Below, in pieces: positions 7,568-16,196 of a stretch of DNA of 64,000 bases; positions within the stretch are counted from its first letter, which is position 1; the number at the start of each line of letters is the position of its first letter. Location of the stretch: assembly GCA_964440795.1 (NCBI GenBank), contig CAYTTQ010000006.1, forward strand, positions 1 through 64,000, read 5' to 3'. The DNA is from C00003060 sp964440795 (GTDB lineage: Bacteria; Desulfobacterota; Desulfobacteria; Desulfobacterales; C00003060). The notes under the pieces were generated by a model. The model was not told the DNA's origin. It did not search any database and worked only from the letters and a program-made list of their open reading frames with translations. The position numbers were made by a program, and so were the translations under genes.

Positions 7568-10394
7568 ATGATACCTTCTGAACCGACACCCGCCCCCTTA
7601 ACCGTCATCACCACCCACATCAACGCGGATTTCGACGCCTTCGCCTCCATGCTTGCCGCCAAGAAGCTCTACCCCGATGCCCTTGTGGTCTTTCCGGGAT
7701 CTCAAGAACGAAACCTAAGGGATTTCTTCGTCAAGTCGATGGTTTACATGTACGACATCGTGAAAATCAAGGATGTGGAGTTGGAACGGATCAACCGACT
7801 CGTCCTGGTCGATGTACGGCAAGCGGGGAGAATCGGTAAATTTTCCCAAATCCTTGGCCGTCCCGGATTGGAAATCCATGTTTACGACCACCATCCTCCC
7901 ATGGCCGACGATGTTTCCGGTAATGTGGAAATTTGCGAAATGACCGGGGCTACGGTCACCATCATGATTCGACTTCTCCGAGAAAGAAACATCGACATCA
8001 CCGCCGACGAAGCCACCATCATGGCTTTGGGTCTATATGAAGATACGGGCTCGTTTACCTTCTCCTCGACAACCAAGGACGATTTTTTAGCTGCCGCCTA
8101 CCTGCTTTCCAAAGGTGCCAATTTGAATTTGGTCGCCAACATGGTGAGCCGGGAAATGAGTCCGGAACAGGTTAACCTTCTTAACGACATGATAGAAAAT
8201 GTCGTCCACCATACCATAAATGGCATACACATAGTTGTAACCCGGGTCTCGTCGGAAACCTATGTGCCGGACTTTGCCCTCCTGGTCCACAAATTGCGCG
8301 ACATGGAAAACCTCGACGTCATTTTCGCCCTCGGGATGATGGAAAATCGCATTTATCTGGTGGCACGCAGCCGTTTGACCGAGGTCGACGTCGGAGACAT
8401 CGCCGCCGTTTTTGACGGCGGAGGGCATGCTTCCGCGGCAGCGGCGACGATCAAAAACCAAACCCTGATCCAGGTGGAAGAAAAACTGCTTTCCGTGCTG
8501 GAACAACGAATCAATCCGGTGAAATCGGCGGAAGATCTCATGTCGTCTCCGGCTATTCATGTCGCTCCCACTATCTCCCTTCAAGAGGCAAACGCTATCC
8601 TCACCCGATACAATGTGAACGTTTTGGTCGTGGTGGAAGCGGACGCCGTCGTGGGAACGATCTCTCGACAAGTCATTGAAAAGGGACTCCATCATAAGTT
8701 GGCCCACATACCCGTTCGCGAATACATGACCACCGAATTTAATACGGTCTCCCCGGAAGCCTCCTTGTCGGAAGTCCAAGAAAAGATCATCGGCAACAAA
8801 CAGCGTCTCTTGCCCGTGACCCAAGCGGGTCGCCTGACCGGGGTAATCACCCGGACGGACCTACTCAACGTGCTGGTGGGCGATTCGATTCAGGCCCCGG
8901 AGTATGTGCCGGACACACAAAAAGAAAGGGCCGCCACACCACCACGACAAAAAAATGTAAAAAACGTTTTGAGGGAACGACTTCCCGACCATATCGTGAA
9001 TTTGTTGATAACCATCGGACGGGTGGCGGAATCCCTCAACTATCGTGCCTACGCGGTGGGCGGATTCGTTCGGGACATTTTTCTTTACCAGGAAAACCTG
9101 GATATCGACGTGGTGATTGAGGGAGACGGCATCCGGTTTGCCAAGGAACTCGCTGCTTCACTCAACGGCCGTCTCCGTTCCCACAAGAAATTCAGGACTG
9201 CCGTTGTGGTTTTGCCGGAGNNNNNNNNNNNNNNNNNNNNNNNNNNNNNNNNNNNNNNNNNNNNNNNNNNNNNNNNNNNNNNNNNNNNNNNNNNNNNNNN
9301 NNNNNNNNNNNNNNNNNNNNGAATTAAAATCGGACGAATTAAAATCGGGCGAATCAAAGCCGAAGGAATTAAAAATTGACGTGGCAACCGCCCGAATCGA
9401 ATATTACCAATCCCCCGGCGCCCTACCCACCGTGGAGACGGGCTCCATCAAGCTGGATCTGTATCGAAGAGATTTTTCGATCAATACGTTGGCCATAAAG
9501 CTGAACCCAGACAAGTTTGGGATACTTATTGATTTTTTTGGAGGCCAAAAGGACCTTAAAGACCGGGCGATCCGGGTCCTTCACAACTTGAGTTTCGTTG
9601 AAGATCCTACCCGAATATTTCGAGCCATCCGGTTCGAACAACGGTTCGGCTTCAAAATTGCCAAGTTGACCTCCGGCTTGATTGAAAATGCCGTCCGTAT
9701 GGGATTTTTGAAGCAATTGAGCGGCCGCAGGCTGTTTTCCGAACTACGACTTATCCTCGAAGAAGAAAAGCCCGTCATGGCCCTGCGGCGGCTGGACGAA
9801 TTCGGTTTACTGGAGGTTATTCACCCGGATGTTCATTTCGACCGAAAAATCGAAGGTCTTCTCCTTTCCGCAGAGAAGGTACTTACTTGGCATAAGTTGC
9901 TTTTTCTTGATGACGTCTGCCGGCGTTGGATGGTATATTTACTTGTTTTGGAGCGCCCCTTGAGCCGGAATGTGGCCGAGGCGTTTTGTCGCCGCCTGGA
10001 ACTCAATGAAAGACACCAAAAAATCCTGGTTCACCAAAAGACCAAAGCCGACAAATGCCTAAAATGGTTGGGCTCAACGTCCAAATTGCGAAACAGCACC
10101 CTGTATGAAAACTTGAAGGCATTCGACACGGAATGCCTCCTCTATATGATGGCATCGACTTCCCTGGAGGCAACCCGGCGTGCCATTTCTAAGTATTTTA
10201 CTACATTAAGACCGACGACCACCATTTTAAAGGGTAAAGATCTTCAAGCGCTGGGCCTGAAACCCGGTCCCATATACCGCAAGATTTTGCAGGACCTCCT
10301 TGACGCCCGCCTGGATGATCGGGTCAAAACCCGGGAAGAGGAACTTGCGTACGTCCGGGAACACTGGCTCCAGGACCACGCTGGGACGAATTAA
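7568..10394 (+). CDS. DHH/CBS/poly(A)-polymerase-type tRNA nucleotidyltransferase, interrupted by assembly gap
   Basis: One gene split by 100 placeholder Ns; the apparent frame change is an artefact because the real gap length is unknown. Order of domains: DHH phosphoesterase (YDHHPP, about 106-111) with a DHHA1-like region (GGGHASAAAATI), two CBS domains (about 318-440), then the class II nucleotidyltransferase head (AVGGFVRDIFL, then DIDVVIEGDG), resuming after the gap at KIDVATARIEYY, RRDFSINTLA and the RNA-binding region VEDPTRIFRAIRFEQRFGF. This architecture is known from Aquifex and Deltaproteobacteria, where such enzymes add A or CCA to tRNA 3' ends. In relatives the strand before the gap is followed within a few residues by the KIDVATAR-like strand, so the repeat-rich insertion between them is abnormal. 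The site-2 protease gene follows after 2 bases. Confidence 0.88.
9221..9320. other. Assembly gap of 100 Ns
   Basis: Exactly 100 Ns, a conventional scaffold gap of unknown true length. It falls inside the nucleotidyltransferase gene and is immediately followed by a 15-base tandem repeat, so the repeat probably caused the assembly to break. To keep the reading frame, the missing sequence should be a multiple of three. Confidence 0.98.
9321..9380 (+). repeat. In-frame 15-bp tandem repeat (four visible units) next to the gap
   Basis: Units GAATTAAAATCGGAC (9321), GAATTAAAATCGGGC (9336), GAATCAAAGCCGAAG (9351) and GAATTAAAAATTGAC (9366) translate to ELKSD, ELKSG, ESKPK and ELKID. The last unit merges into the conserved IDVATAR strand of the nucleotidyltransferase. 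More copies probably lie inside the gap. Confidence 0.85.
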
Positions 10395-10396
10395 TC

Positions 10397-11092
10397 ATGT
10401 TTGACGGATTTGCACTAAATAAACTCATTATTCAGATATCCACCCTTCTTTTCGCCGTAACCATTCACGAAGTCGCCCACGGATGGGTGGCGTGGCGCCT
10501 GGGAGACCCCACCGCCAAATGGGCGGGAAGACTCACGTTGAACCCGATCAAGCACCTGGACCCCATGGGATCCCTGATATTGCCGCTCATGCTGGTCCTC
10601 TTGAAGTCGCCGATCGTTTTCGGCTATGCCAAGCCGGTGCCGGTCAACTTCAGAAACCTCAGGCGTCATCCGAGGGACACCATACTGGTATCCCTGGCCG
10701 GTGTCAGTGCCAATCTCCTGTGTGCCCTCTTGTGCGGTCTAGGGGCTCAACTCCTGTTGGCCTTCCGGAGCCTTTGGGTAAGTCCCCTTTTGAGCGCATT
10801 CACGGTGGACCTCTTTTTGATTCTTTCTTATAGTGTGGTCATCAACACCGTCCTGGCGGTCTTTAACCTGATCCCCATCCCCCCCCTGGACGGCAGCAAG
10901 GTGCTTTCCGTCTTAATTCCCCGGCGGTACGCCATGAGCTACGCCAGTGTTGAACGCTACGGCATGTTGATTCTGTTTTTTTTACTTTTCACCGGCACCC
11001 TAAATGGTGTAATTTCCTTTTTCTTAGGCCCCACCCTGGGGTTTTTCATGGGGGATGAGGGAATGTCCATCTTCTTTCGGCATGTTATGTAA
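10397..11092 (+). CDS. Site-2 protease family membrane metalloprotease (M50, YwhC-like)
   Basis: Small intramembrane zinc protease without a PDZ domain. The zinc-binding HEVAH lies in the first membrane segment (residues 24-28), and the second metal motif NLIPIPPLDG lies towards the C-terminus. At 231 residues with about five or six membrane segments it matches the compact S2P subgroup rather than RseP; a true RseP-like protein is encoded separately at 39216-40283. It starts 2 bases after the nucleotidyltransferase stop and is followed by trpS 25 bases later, so it sits in a tight operon. Natural substrate unknown. Confidence 0.9.
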   Translation: MFDGFALNKLIIQISTLLFAVTIHEVAHGWVAWRLGDPTAKWAGRLTLNPIKHLDPMGSLILPLMLVLLKSPIVFGYAKPVPVNFRNLRRHPRDTILVSLAGVSANLLCALLCGLGAQLLLAFRSLWVSPLLSAFTVDLFLILSYSVVINTVLAVFNLIPIPPLDGSKVLSVLIPRRYAMSYASVERYGMLILFFLLFTGTLNGVISFFLGPTLGFFMGDEGMSIFFRHVM

Positions 11093-11117
11093 ATATTTAG
11101 TTCCAGGAGAACTTGGA

Positions 11118-12101
11118 ATGGCAAAAAAACGAATTTTGAGTGGCATGCGGCCGACCGGGCCCTTACATCTGGGCAACCTTCATGGGGCATTGGCCAATTG
11201 GAAGAATATGCAGGACGATTATGACTGTTTTTTTTTCATCGCCGACTGGCATGCACTGACCACCGATTATGACGCTACGGGACCCATCAAAGCAAACATA
11301 CACGCCGTGTTTTTGGATTGGCTGAGTGTGGGATTGTCTCCGGAAAAATGCACGCTTTTCGTCCAATCCCACCAAAAAGAACACGCCGAGCTATTCCTGC
11401 TCCTGTCTATGATCACCCCCCTGCCCTGGCTGGAAAGAAACCCCACATATAAAGAACAATTAGATCAATTAAAAAACCGGGATCTCACCACTTTTGGGTT
11501 TCTGGGCTATCCGGTCCTTCAAGCAGCCGACATCATCATTTACAAAGCCAATGGCGTTCCCGTGGGCATAGATCAGGCACCTCATGTGGAGCTGACGAGA
11601 GAAATCGCCCGGCGTTTCAATCACTTTTATGGTGACGTCTTTCCGATTCCCGATACCATTTTGACGGAAACCTCCAAAGTTTTGGGGTTGGATCGGCGCA
11701 AGATGAGCAAAAGCTATGAGAACGCTATTTTTCTATCCGATTCGCCGGATGAAATCCGTCAAAAGGTAGCCCAAATGGTCACCGATCCGCAACGGGCGAG
11801 AAAAGCGGATCCGGGCAACCCGGATATATGTAACGTCTTTTCCTTTCATAAGCTCTACTCGGCCGAGGAAATGCCCCCACGCATTGATTCGGAATGCCGC
11901 AACGCCCAAATCGGTTGTGTGGAATGTAAAAAATTGATGGCCGAGAGCCTGGTTCAGGCTTTAGCGCCCATACGAGAAAAACGGTCCTATTATGAAGCCC
12001 GTCCCGAGACGGTCACAGAGATCATACAAACAGGAAACGAACAGGCCAACCGCGTGGCACGCGATACAATGGAAGAAGTCCGGGAGGCGGTGGGAATTTG
12101 A
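11118..12101 (+). CDS. trpS: Tryptophanyl-tRNA synthetase
   Basis: Class I aminoacyl-tRNA synthetase charging tRNA-Trp. The N-terminus reads ILSGMRPTGPLHLGNLHGAL (HIGH-type motif as HLGN) and the second signature is RRKMSKSYENAI. Length 327 residues is normal. The start is placed at 11118 because AGGAGA at 11105-11110 precedes that ATG; an earlier in-frame start would run into the upstream protease gene. The stop codon overlaps the start of scpA by one base, indicating translational coupling. Confidence 0.96.
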   Translation: MAKKRILSGMRPTGPLHLGNLHGALANWKNMQDDYDCFFFIADWHALTTDYDATGPIKANIHAVFLDWLSVGLSPEKCTLFVQSHQKEHAELFLLLSMITPLPWLERNPTYKEQLDQLKNRDLTTFGFLGYPVLQAADIIIYKANGVPVGIDQAPHVELTREIARRFNHFYGDVFPIPDTILTETSKVLGLDRRKMSKSYENAIFLSDSPDEIRQKVAQMVTDPQRARKADPGNPDICNVFSFHKLYSAEEMPPRIDSECRNAQIGCVECKKLMAESLVQALAPIREKRSYYEARPETVTEIIQTGNEQANRVARDTMEEVREAVGI

Positions 12102-12841
12102 TGACCCCGCAGCCAAGCGCCCGCTCATCCACCCCATACCAGGTAGACCTGGGAGAAACGTTTGAAGGCCCGTTGGACCTGTTGCTTCACTTGGTGAAAA
12201 AAAACGAGGTGGATATTTACGATATCCCCATCGCCTTGATTACCGGACAATACATGGAATATATCAAGCTGATGCGGGTCATGAATATCGATGTTGCAGG
12301 CAATTTTCTGGTCATGGCGGCGACCTTGGCCCAAATTAAATCCCGGATGCTGCTGCCCGTCGACGAAGAACAAGAAGACGAGGAAGATCCACGGATGGAG
12401 ATCGTCCGCCCATTGGAAGAATACCTTCAGATTAAATACGCGGCTGAAGACCTTGCCGTTCGCAACCGCCTCGACCGTGACGTCTTTACTCGAAGCGTCT
12501 ACGAAGATGACCCGGAACCCGTGGAAAACCCGGAGCCCGAGTTCATAAAGGTAAGTCTTTTTGAACTCATTGACGCCTTCAAACAGATTGTCAAGCGGGC
12601 ATCGTCCGAACACCTGTTTAATATTACCGTGGACACCATCACCGTCAAGGCCCGGATTGCAGAGCTGGTGGATATGTTAGAAACCCGTGATTCGATGACC
12701 TTTCAAGAGTTTTTTGAAGACCAAGCAACAAAGGGACAAATTATCGTTACGTTTCTGGCCATCCTGGAAATGGCAAAATCCCAGGTTATTCGGATCATGC
12801 AGCACGTGGAATCACAGGTAATCCGGATTTTCATGTCCTGA
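12101..12841 (+). CDS. scpA: Segregation and condensation protein A
   Basis: Kleisin subunit that bridges the heads of the SMC dimer in bacterial condensin. The N-terminus carries the family signature FEGPLDLLLHLVKKNEVDIYDIPI and the C-terminus the winged-helix segment ending in VTFLAILEMAKSQVIRI. Length is 246 residues. The ATG at 12101 overlaps the trpS stop by one base; an in-frame TTG directly before it is less likely. scpB follows after 89 bases, and smc itself lies in this window at 27790. Confidence 0.95.
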   Translation: MTPQPSARSSTPYQVDLGETFEGPLDLLLHLVKKNEVDIYDIPIALITGQYMEYIKLMRVMNIDVAGNFLVMAATLAQIKSRMLLPVDEEQEDEEDPRMEIVRPLEEYLQIKYAAEDLAVRNRLDRDVFTRSVYEDDPEPVENPEPEFIKVSLFELIDAFKQIVKRASSEHLFNITVDTITVKARIAELVDMLETRDSMTFQEFFEDQATKGQIIVTFLAILEMAKSQVIRIMQHVESQVIRIFMS

Positions 12842-12930
12842 TTGCCCCACTTTCGTCTCGACACCCATCGGCCTTCTTGTAACGGCGACTTGCGCATTTC
12901 GTACAACCGTATGAGGGTTTATCGATCGCC

Positions 12931-13479
12931 ATGAACAACCTAAAATCCATTGTGGAGAGCCTCCTCTTTGCTTCCGACACCCCACTTACCGTGGACAAAA
13001 TCAAGGCGATACTGGAGACGGAGGATCGCAAAACCATACGCGACATCTTGAACACGTTGGCCCAAGAATATGACGCGGAAAATCGAGGATTTTTCTTGAG
13101 CGAGGTTGCGGGGGGATACCAATTGCGGACGCGCCCGGATTTCAAGCAGTGGACCCGTAAACTCAGAAATATCCGCCCCGCCAGGCTGACCCGGGCCGCC
13201 CTGGAAACCCTGGCCATCATCGCTTACAAACAGCCCGTTCTCAGAAGCGACATCGAACATCTCAGGGGGGTCGATTGCGGTGGTACCCTACACACCTTAT
13301 TGGAACGAGGCATTATCCGGGTATTGGGCCGAAAAGATCTTCCCGGACGGCCCGTCGTCTACGGTACCAGCAAACGCTTTTTAGAACTCTTCGACCTAAG
13401 AGACCTCAACAGCCTGCCCACCCTTAAAGACATAGAGGATCTCGGACAAGAATGGCTGAACGACTCCACGTCGCCATAG
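12931..13479 (+). CDS. scpB: Segregation and condensation protein B
   Basis: Winged-helix dimer that binds the ScpA kleisin. Recognised from SIVESLLFASDTPLTVDKI at the start and the conserved TRAALETLAIIAYKQPVLRSDIEHLRGV core, followed by GRPVVYGTSKRFLELFDL. Length is 182 residues. The 3' end overlaps the next gene by 28 bases in another frame. The 89-base gap from scpA has no terminator, so the two probably share a transcript. Confidence 0.95.
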   Translation: MNNLKSIVESLLFASDTPLTVDKIKAILETEDRKTIRDILNTLAQEYDAENRGFFLSEVAGGYQLRTRPDFKQWTRKLRNIRPARLTRAALETLAIIAYKQPVLRSDIEHLRGVDCGGTLHTLLERGIIRVLGRKDLPGRPVVYGTSKRFLELFDLRDLNSLPTLKDIEDLGQEWLNDSTSP

Positions 13480-14207
13480 CCCGGGCCGGCATCTGCTCAA
13501 GACGGGAAGCGGAAAAGCGGATTTGTCAAGGCCGGGTTACCGTCAACGGGAAGACAATCCGCGAGCTGGGCACGAGGGTGGATCCTGATTGTGACGAAAT
13601 CGAGGTGAACGGCCGGCGAATCGCCCGGCCGGCGAATCGCATTACCCTCATGCTGAACAAACCCAAATGCGTGGTTACCACATCGGATGATCCCCAGCAG
13701 CGGAAAACGGTGGTGGATCTGGTTCACGACGTGGAACAGCGACTATTTCCGGTCGGAAGATTGGACTATCAGACGGAAGGCCTTCTGTTGATGACCAACG
13801 ACGGAAGGCTTTCCCAGCTTCTCCAACACCCCCGTCACGGGATTGAGAAGACCTATCAGGCCAAGGTCAAAGGTATTCCCGAAAACGAAGCGCTCGAACG
13901 ATTGAGAACCGGAATTGTGTTAAAGGGCCGTATCACCGCCCCCGCCCGGGTCAAGCGGCTCTCGTCCACCGGAAACAACGCTTGGCTGGAAATCGTAATC
14001 AGAGAAGGCAGAAACCGCCAAATCCGCCGCATGTGTACGAAAATTGGTCACCCGGTCATGAAGTTAAAGCGCATCCGATACGGCCCCTTATCCTTGGGAA
14101 GTCTCAAGTCGGGGTCCCATCGCCGCCTATCGACCAAAGAAATCGAGCGTCTCTATACGTGCTGTGGTTCAGATAAAACCCTTGACTTTAGCCGGTCTAC
14201 CCCTTAA
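13452..14207 (+). CDS. Pseudouridine synthase of the RluB/RsuA family
   Basis: Converts a specific rRNA uridine to pseudouridine. An N-terminal S4 RNA-binding domain (LHVAIARAGICSRREAEKRI) precedes the RsuA/RluB catalytic domain with FPVGRLDYQTEGLLLMTNDG, the catalytic aspartate being about residue 105, and REGRNRQIRRM further on. Length 251 residues. It overlaps scpB by 28 bases; the scpA-scpB-rluB order is widely conserved. RluB (23S rRNA U2605) is the most likely activity because of this context, but RsuA-type specificity cannot be excluded. Confidence 0.93.
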   Translation: MAERLHVAIARAGICSRREAEKRICQGRVTVNGKTIRELGTRVDPDCDEIEVNGRRIARPANRITLMLNKPKCVVTTSDDPQQRKTVVDLVHDVEQRLFPVGRLDYQTEGLLLMTNDGRLSQLLQHPRHGIEKTYQAKVKGIPENEALERLRTGIVLKGRITAPARVKRLSSTGNNAWLEIVIREGRNRQIRRMCTKIGHPVMKLKRIRYGPLSLGSLKSGSHRRLSTKEIERLYTCCGSDKTLDFSRSTP

Positions 14208-14228
14208 AGAGATGTGTGAACGTTCACA
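14182..14228 (+). promoter_or_regulatory. Possible tRNA-Val promoter and overlapping 14-bp palindrome
   Basis: TTGACT (14182-14187) and TTAAAG (14204-14209), spaced 16, give a weak promoter 27 bases before the tRNA, overlapping the stop of the pseudouridine synthase gene. A perfect palindrome TGTGAACGTTCACA lies at 14215-14228, where transcription would start. It resembles dimeric regulator sites, but its centre is shorter than Crp (TGTGA-N6-TCACA) or Rex consensus sites, so no regulator can be named. Confidence 0.35.
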
Positions 14229-14235
14229 TCGCATT

Positions 14236-14311
14236 GGGCGGTTAACTCAGCGGTGAGAGTGCCATCTTCACACGGTGGAAGTCCGCAGTTCGAATCTGCG
14301 ACCGCCTACCA
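14236..14311 (+). tRNA. tRNA-Val (anticodon CAC)
   Basis: A complete cloverleaf of 76 bases. The acceptor stem is GGGCGGT with ACCGCCT (one G-U at the first pair). The D arm is ACTC/GAGT. The anticodon stem is CCATC/GGTGG around the loop TTCACAC, giving anticodon CAC at 14269-14271. The variable loop has 5 bases, and the T arm is CGCAG/CTGCG around TTCGAAT. Discriminator A and an encoded CCA end it at 14311. It reads valine GTG codons. Confidence 0.93.
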
Positions 14312-14493
14312 GTAAAAACAATAACTTACAGCTTTTCAGAAAATCCACAAATTCAAAAAATGCCAAAAAAGTGACAAACATTTTTAACCCTTGGCAATGA
14401 CAACAGTCGCATTTAGGTACGGTTCAAAATCAGGAGTTGTTTTTTTATGCTAAATCTGGTTATAGGGTCAGTTCTAAGGCTATCGCTTTTTTC

Positions 14494-14522
14494 TTGACAC
14501 GGCAGGAAACGATGCCGATAAT
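14494..14522 (+). promoter_or_regulatory. Sigma-70-type promoter before the NYN gene
   Basis: TTGACA (14494-14499) and GATAAT (14517-14522) separated by 17 bases; predicted start near 14529. It would drive the two-hairpin RNA or leader directly downstream. Confidence 0.65.
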
Positions 14523-14528
14523 ATACTC

Positions 14529-14592
14529 ATAAGAACTTCCCCAATGGTTTCGACCTTGGGTGCGGGGCTGCTTCGGCAGCCCTTGCTTTTTT
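14529..14592 (+). ncRNA. Candidate ~64-nt structured RNA or transcription attenuator
   Basis: Between the promoter and the NYN coding region the transcript would fold into two hairpins, each closed by a UUCG tetraloop. The first is 14540-14560: CCCAA, a bulged T, GGT, loop TTCG, ACC, TTGGG. The second is 14565-14582: GGGCTGC, TTCG, GCAGCCC. The second is followed by TTGCTTTTTT and has the form of an intrinsic terminator. The product would be a free small RNA or a leader controlling the NYN gene. I do not recognise a named RNA family. Confidence 0.5.
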
Positions 14593-15239
14593 GGGGTACT
14601 CACCTGAGAACCTACATTTATATAGACGGGTTCAACTTCTATTATGGTGCCGTAAAGGATACTCCGTACAAATGGCTCGATTTCAAGTTACTCTTTACCC
14701 GACTTCTTAAACCACACCATCAAATTCTATCTATCAAGTATTTTACAGCCCGCGTGTCCGGCAAACTCGATCCGGACCAACCCATCCGCCAGAAGACTTT
14801 TTTGCGCGCGCTTGAAAAACACATTCCAGAACTTTCAGTTTATTACGGACAATTTAACAGCCATCCAAAAGCCCTCCCGCTGGCCCAGCCAATCAAAACT
14901 GCCTCTGGAAAAACCTTGAAATATGCCCATGTGATAAAGACTGAGGAAAAAGGATCTGATGTAAATCTGGCCGTTCAACTTCTCAATGATGCATGGCTTG
15001 ATAGATATGATTGCGCTATAATTGTTTCAAATGATGGTGACTTACGAGAATCCCTTCGGATAGTACGGGAAGGTCTAAATAAAAATATAGGGCTTCTTAC
15101 TCCTTGGAGATACAGCCCGTTGGCTACCCTTAGAAAATACTGCCTCTTTGTAACTCCGGTAAGAAAAAGGGTTCTCGCCGCATGCCAGCTACCAGATCCT
15201 ATTCCAGGAACCTCTCTTCGCAAGCCATCAGTTTGGTGA
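14544..15239 (+). CDS. NYN (PIN-like) domain putative ribonuclease
   Basis: NYN domains are PIN-like, metal-dependent nucleases acting on RNA. Conserved features: TYIYIDGFNFYYGA at the start of the domain (first acidic residue), EEKGSDVNLAVQLL (central acidic residue) and IIVSNDGDLRESLRIV (third acidic cluster). The start is uncertain. The longest ATG frame begins at 14544, inside a predicted RNA hairpin and before an intrinsic terminator, and adds about 20 residues not expected in the family. The family normally starts about where LRTYIYIDGFN begins (14604, a CTG codon after GGGG). If the terminator is real, the downstream start is more likely. Neighbours are tRNA-Val upstream and an HNH protein downstream; this may be a small accessory insertion next to the tRNA. 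Confidence 0.85.
   Translation: MVSTLGAGLLRQPLLFWGTHLRTYIYIDGFNFYYGAVKDTPYKWLDFKLLFTRLLKPHHQILSIKYFTARVSGKLDPDQPIRQKTFLRALEKHIPELSVYYGQFNSHPKALPLAQPIKTASGKTLKYAHVIKTEEKGSDVNLAVQLLNDAWLDRYDCAIIVSNDGDLRESLRIVREGLNKNIGLLTPWRYSPLATLRKYCLFVTPVRKRVLAACQLPDPIPGTSLRKPSVW
14565..14592 (+). terminator. Intrinsic terminator (7-bp stem, UUCG loop, T tract)
   Basis: GGGCTGC/GCAGCCC perfect stem with TTCG loop, then TTGCTTTTTT. It lies after a promoter and at the very 5' end of the NYN reading frame, so it acts either to end a short RNA or as an attenuator. Confidence 0.65.
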
Positions 15240-15358
15240 AAGAAAAGGCCGAGCATTAAACCCGGCCCCAGCTAGAAGTTGCTACCCCCTTTTTTCCCGA
15301 CTTGATACGGGACCGGAATGACAACCTTGAGATGTTTGATCGCCGGAGTAAATTAGAC

Positions 15359-16075
15359 ATGGAAGAAGCGCCGATTATTGACGCCTTGCGCGAACAATTC
15401 GAGACCATCGTCGACTATTATGACGCCTACGTGCCTGATCTCATCGAGGCCAAAAAGCCCATGGAGGCGATTCAACTAGCCACTCACTACGACAACCTGA
15501 TCCAAGGCATTCATACGGCGCTGACCAAAGTATACGCACTATTTCTAACGAGATTGGATCTGATCTTAAAGTACAGTCCGGATGCCGAAAAAATCCTCAA
15601 AAAGAAAGGGTTAATCGGCGTTTTTTCCAAAGGGTTGCACGAAACGTCCGGTATGTTTCCGGGGGAGAACCTGCCGGAGGGAACAACCCGAGAGACCCTT
15701 TTCAAGAAAGCGACCAAGGCACTGGGCGGGACATTTAAAAAGGACTTAATCATAGCCGATTCACGGCTTGACGGCCTCGTTTTTGTCGAAATACAATATA
15801 TGCTTTATGTGTTGGAAGATCTTGTCGAAGACGATGCGGTACTTACGCAAACAATCGCCGACGAGGTTTCCGAAGTCCCCGGTCGGCTCATTCCAAAGAC
15901 GGTAAAACACGAGGTTTGGCATCGCGACGGGGGCAAGTGCGTTGAGTGCGGCTCAAGAGAACGACTTGAATACGATCATATTATCCCCGTATCCAAAGGC
16001 GGCGCCAACACGGCCCGAAACGTACAGCTTTTATGTGAACGGTGCAACCGATCGAAGGCTGCAAGAATAGCCTAG
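15359..16075 (+). CDS. HNH endonuclease domain protein
   Basis: The last ~65 residues form an HNH nuclease with a zinc knuckle: HEVWHRDGGKCVECGSRERL, YDHIIPVSKGGANTARNVQLLCERCN, giving two C-x2-C pairs and the catalytic DH plus N/H residues. The first ~170 residues are helical and not recognised. GGAG at 15345-15348 precedes the ATG at 15359 by 10 bases, so I prefer this start; in-frame TTG (15302) and ATG (15332) starts are alternatives. It follows the NYN gene by 119 bases. The pairing of an RNase-like and a DNase-like protein hints at a defence or mobile function, but there is no toxin, methylase or integrase to support that. Confidence 0.82.
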   Translation: MEEAPIIDALREQFETIVDYYDAYVPDLIEAKKPMEAIQLATHYDNLIQGIHTALTKVYALFLTRLDLILKYSPDAEKILKKKGLIGVFSKGLHETSGMFPGENLPEGTTRETLFKKATKALGGTFKKDLIIADSRLDGLVFVEIQYMLYVLEDLVEDDAVLTQTIADEVSEVPGRLIPKTVKHEVWHRDGGKCVECGSRERLEYDHIIPVSKGGANTARNVQLLCERCNRSKAARIA

Positions 16076-16196
16076 TGCGCCCCTTCCTCGTCGGCTGGGA
16101 GCCTGTCGGAGAACTCACATTTTCGTATCCCCCCGTTGGCGCTTCCCACGCCCCACCCCCGATGTCACGCAGGACCGAAACCCGCTCTCCGCTAGA

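Noticed and set aside
9221..9320. Frameshift or pseudogene in the tRNA nucleotidyltransferase
   Set aside because: The frame change coincides exactly with 100 placeholder Ns; conserved motifs continue on both sides, so it is an assembly artefact.
14312..14493. Possible attachment site at the 3' end of tRNA-Val
   Set aside because: I saw no second copy of the tRNA 3' end downstream and no integrase gene, so an integrated element cannot be supported.
14447..14497. Sixteen-residue leader-peptide-like frame (MLNLVIGSVLRLSLFS) after AGGAG
   Set aside because: Suggestive position before the NYN promoter, but its stop codon overlaps the -35 box and no regulatory codon run is present; too short to support.
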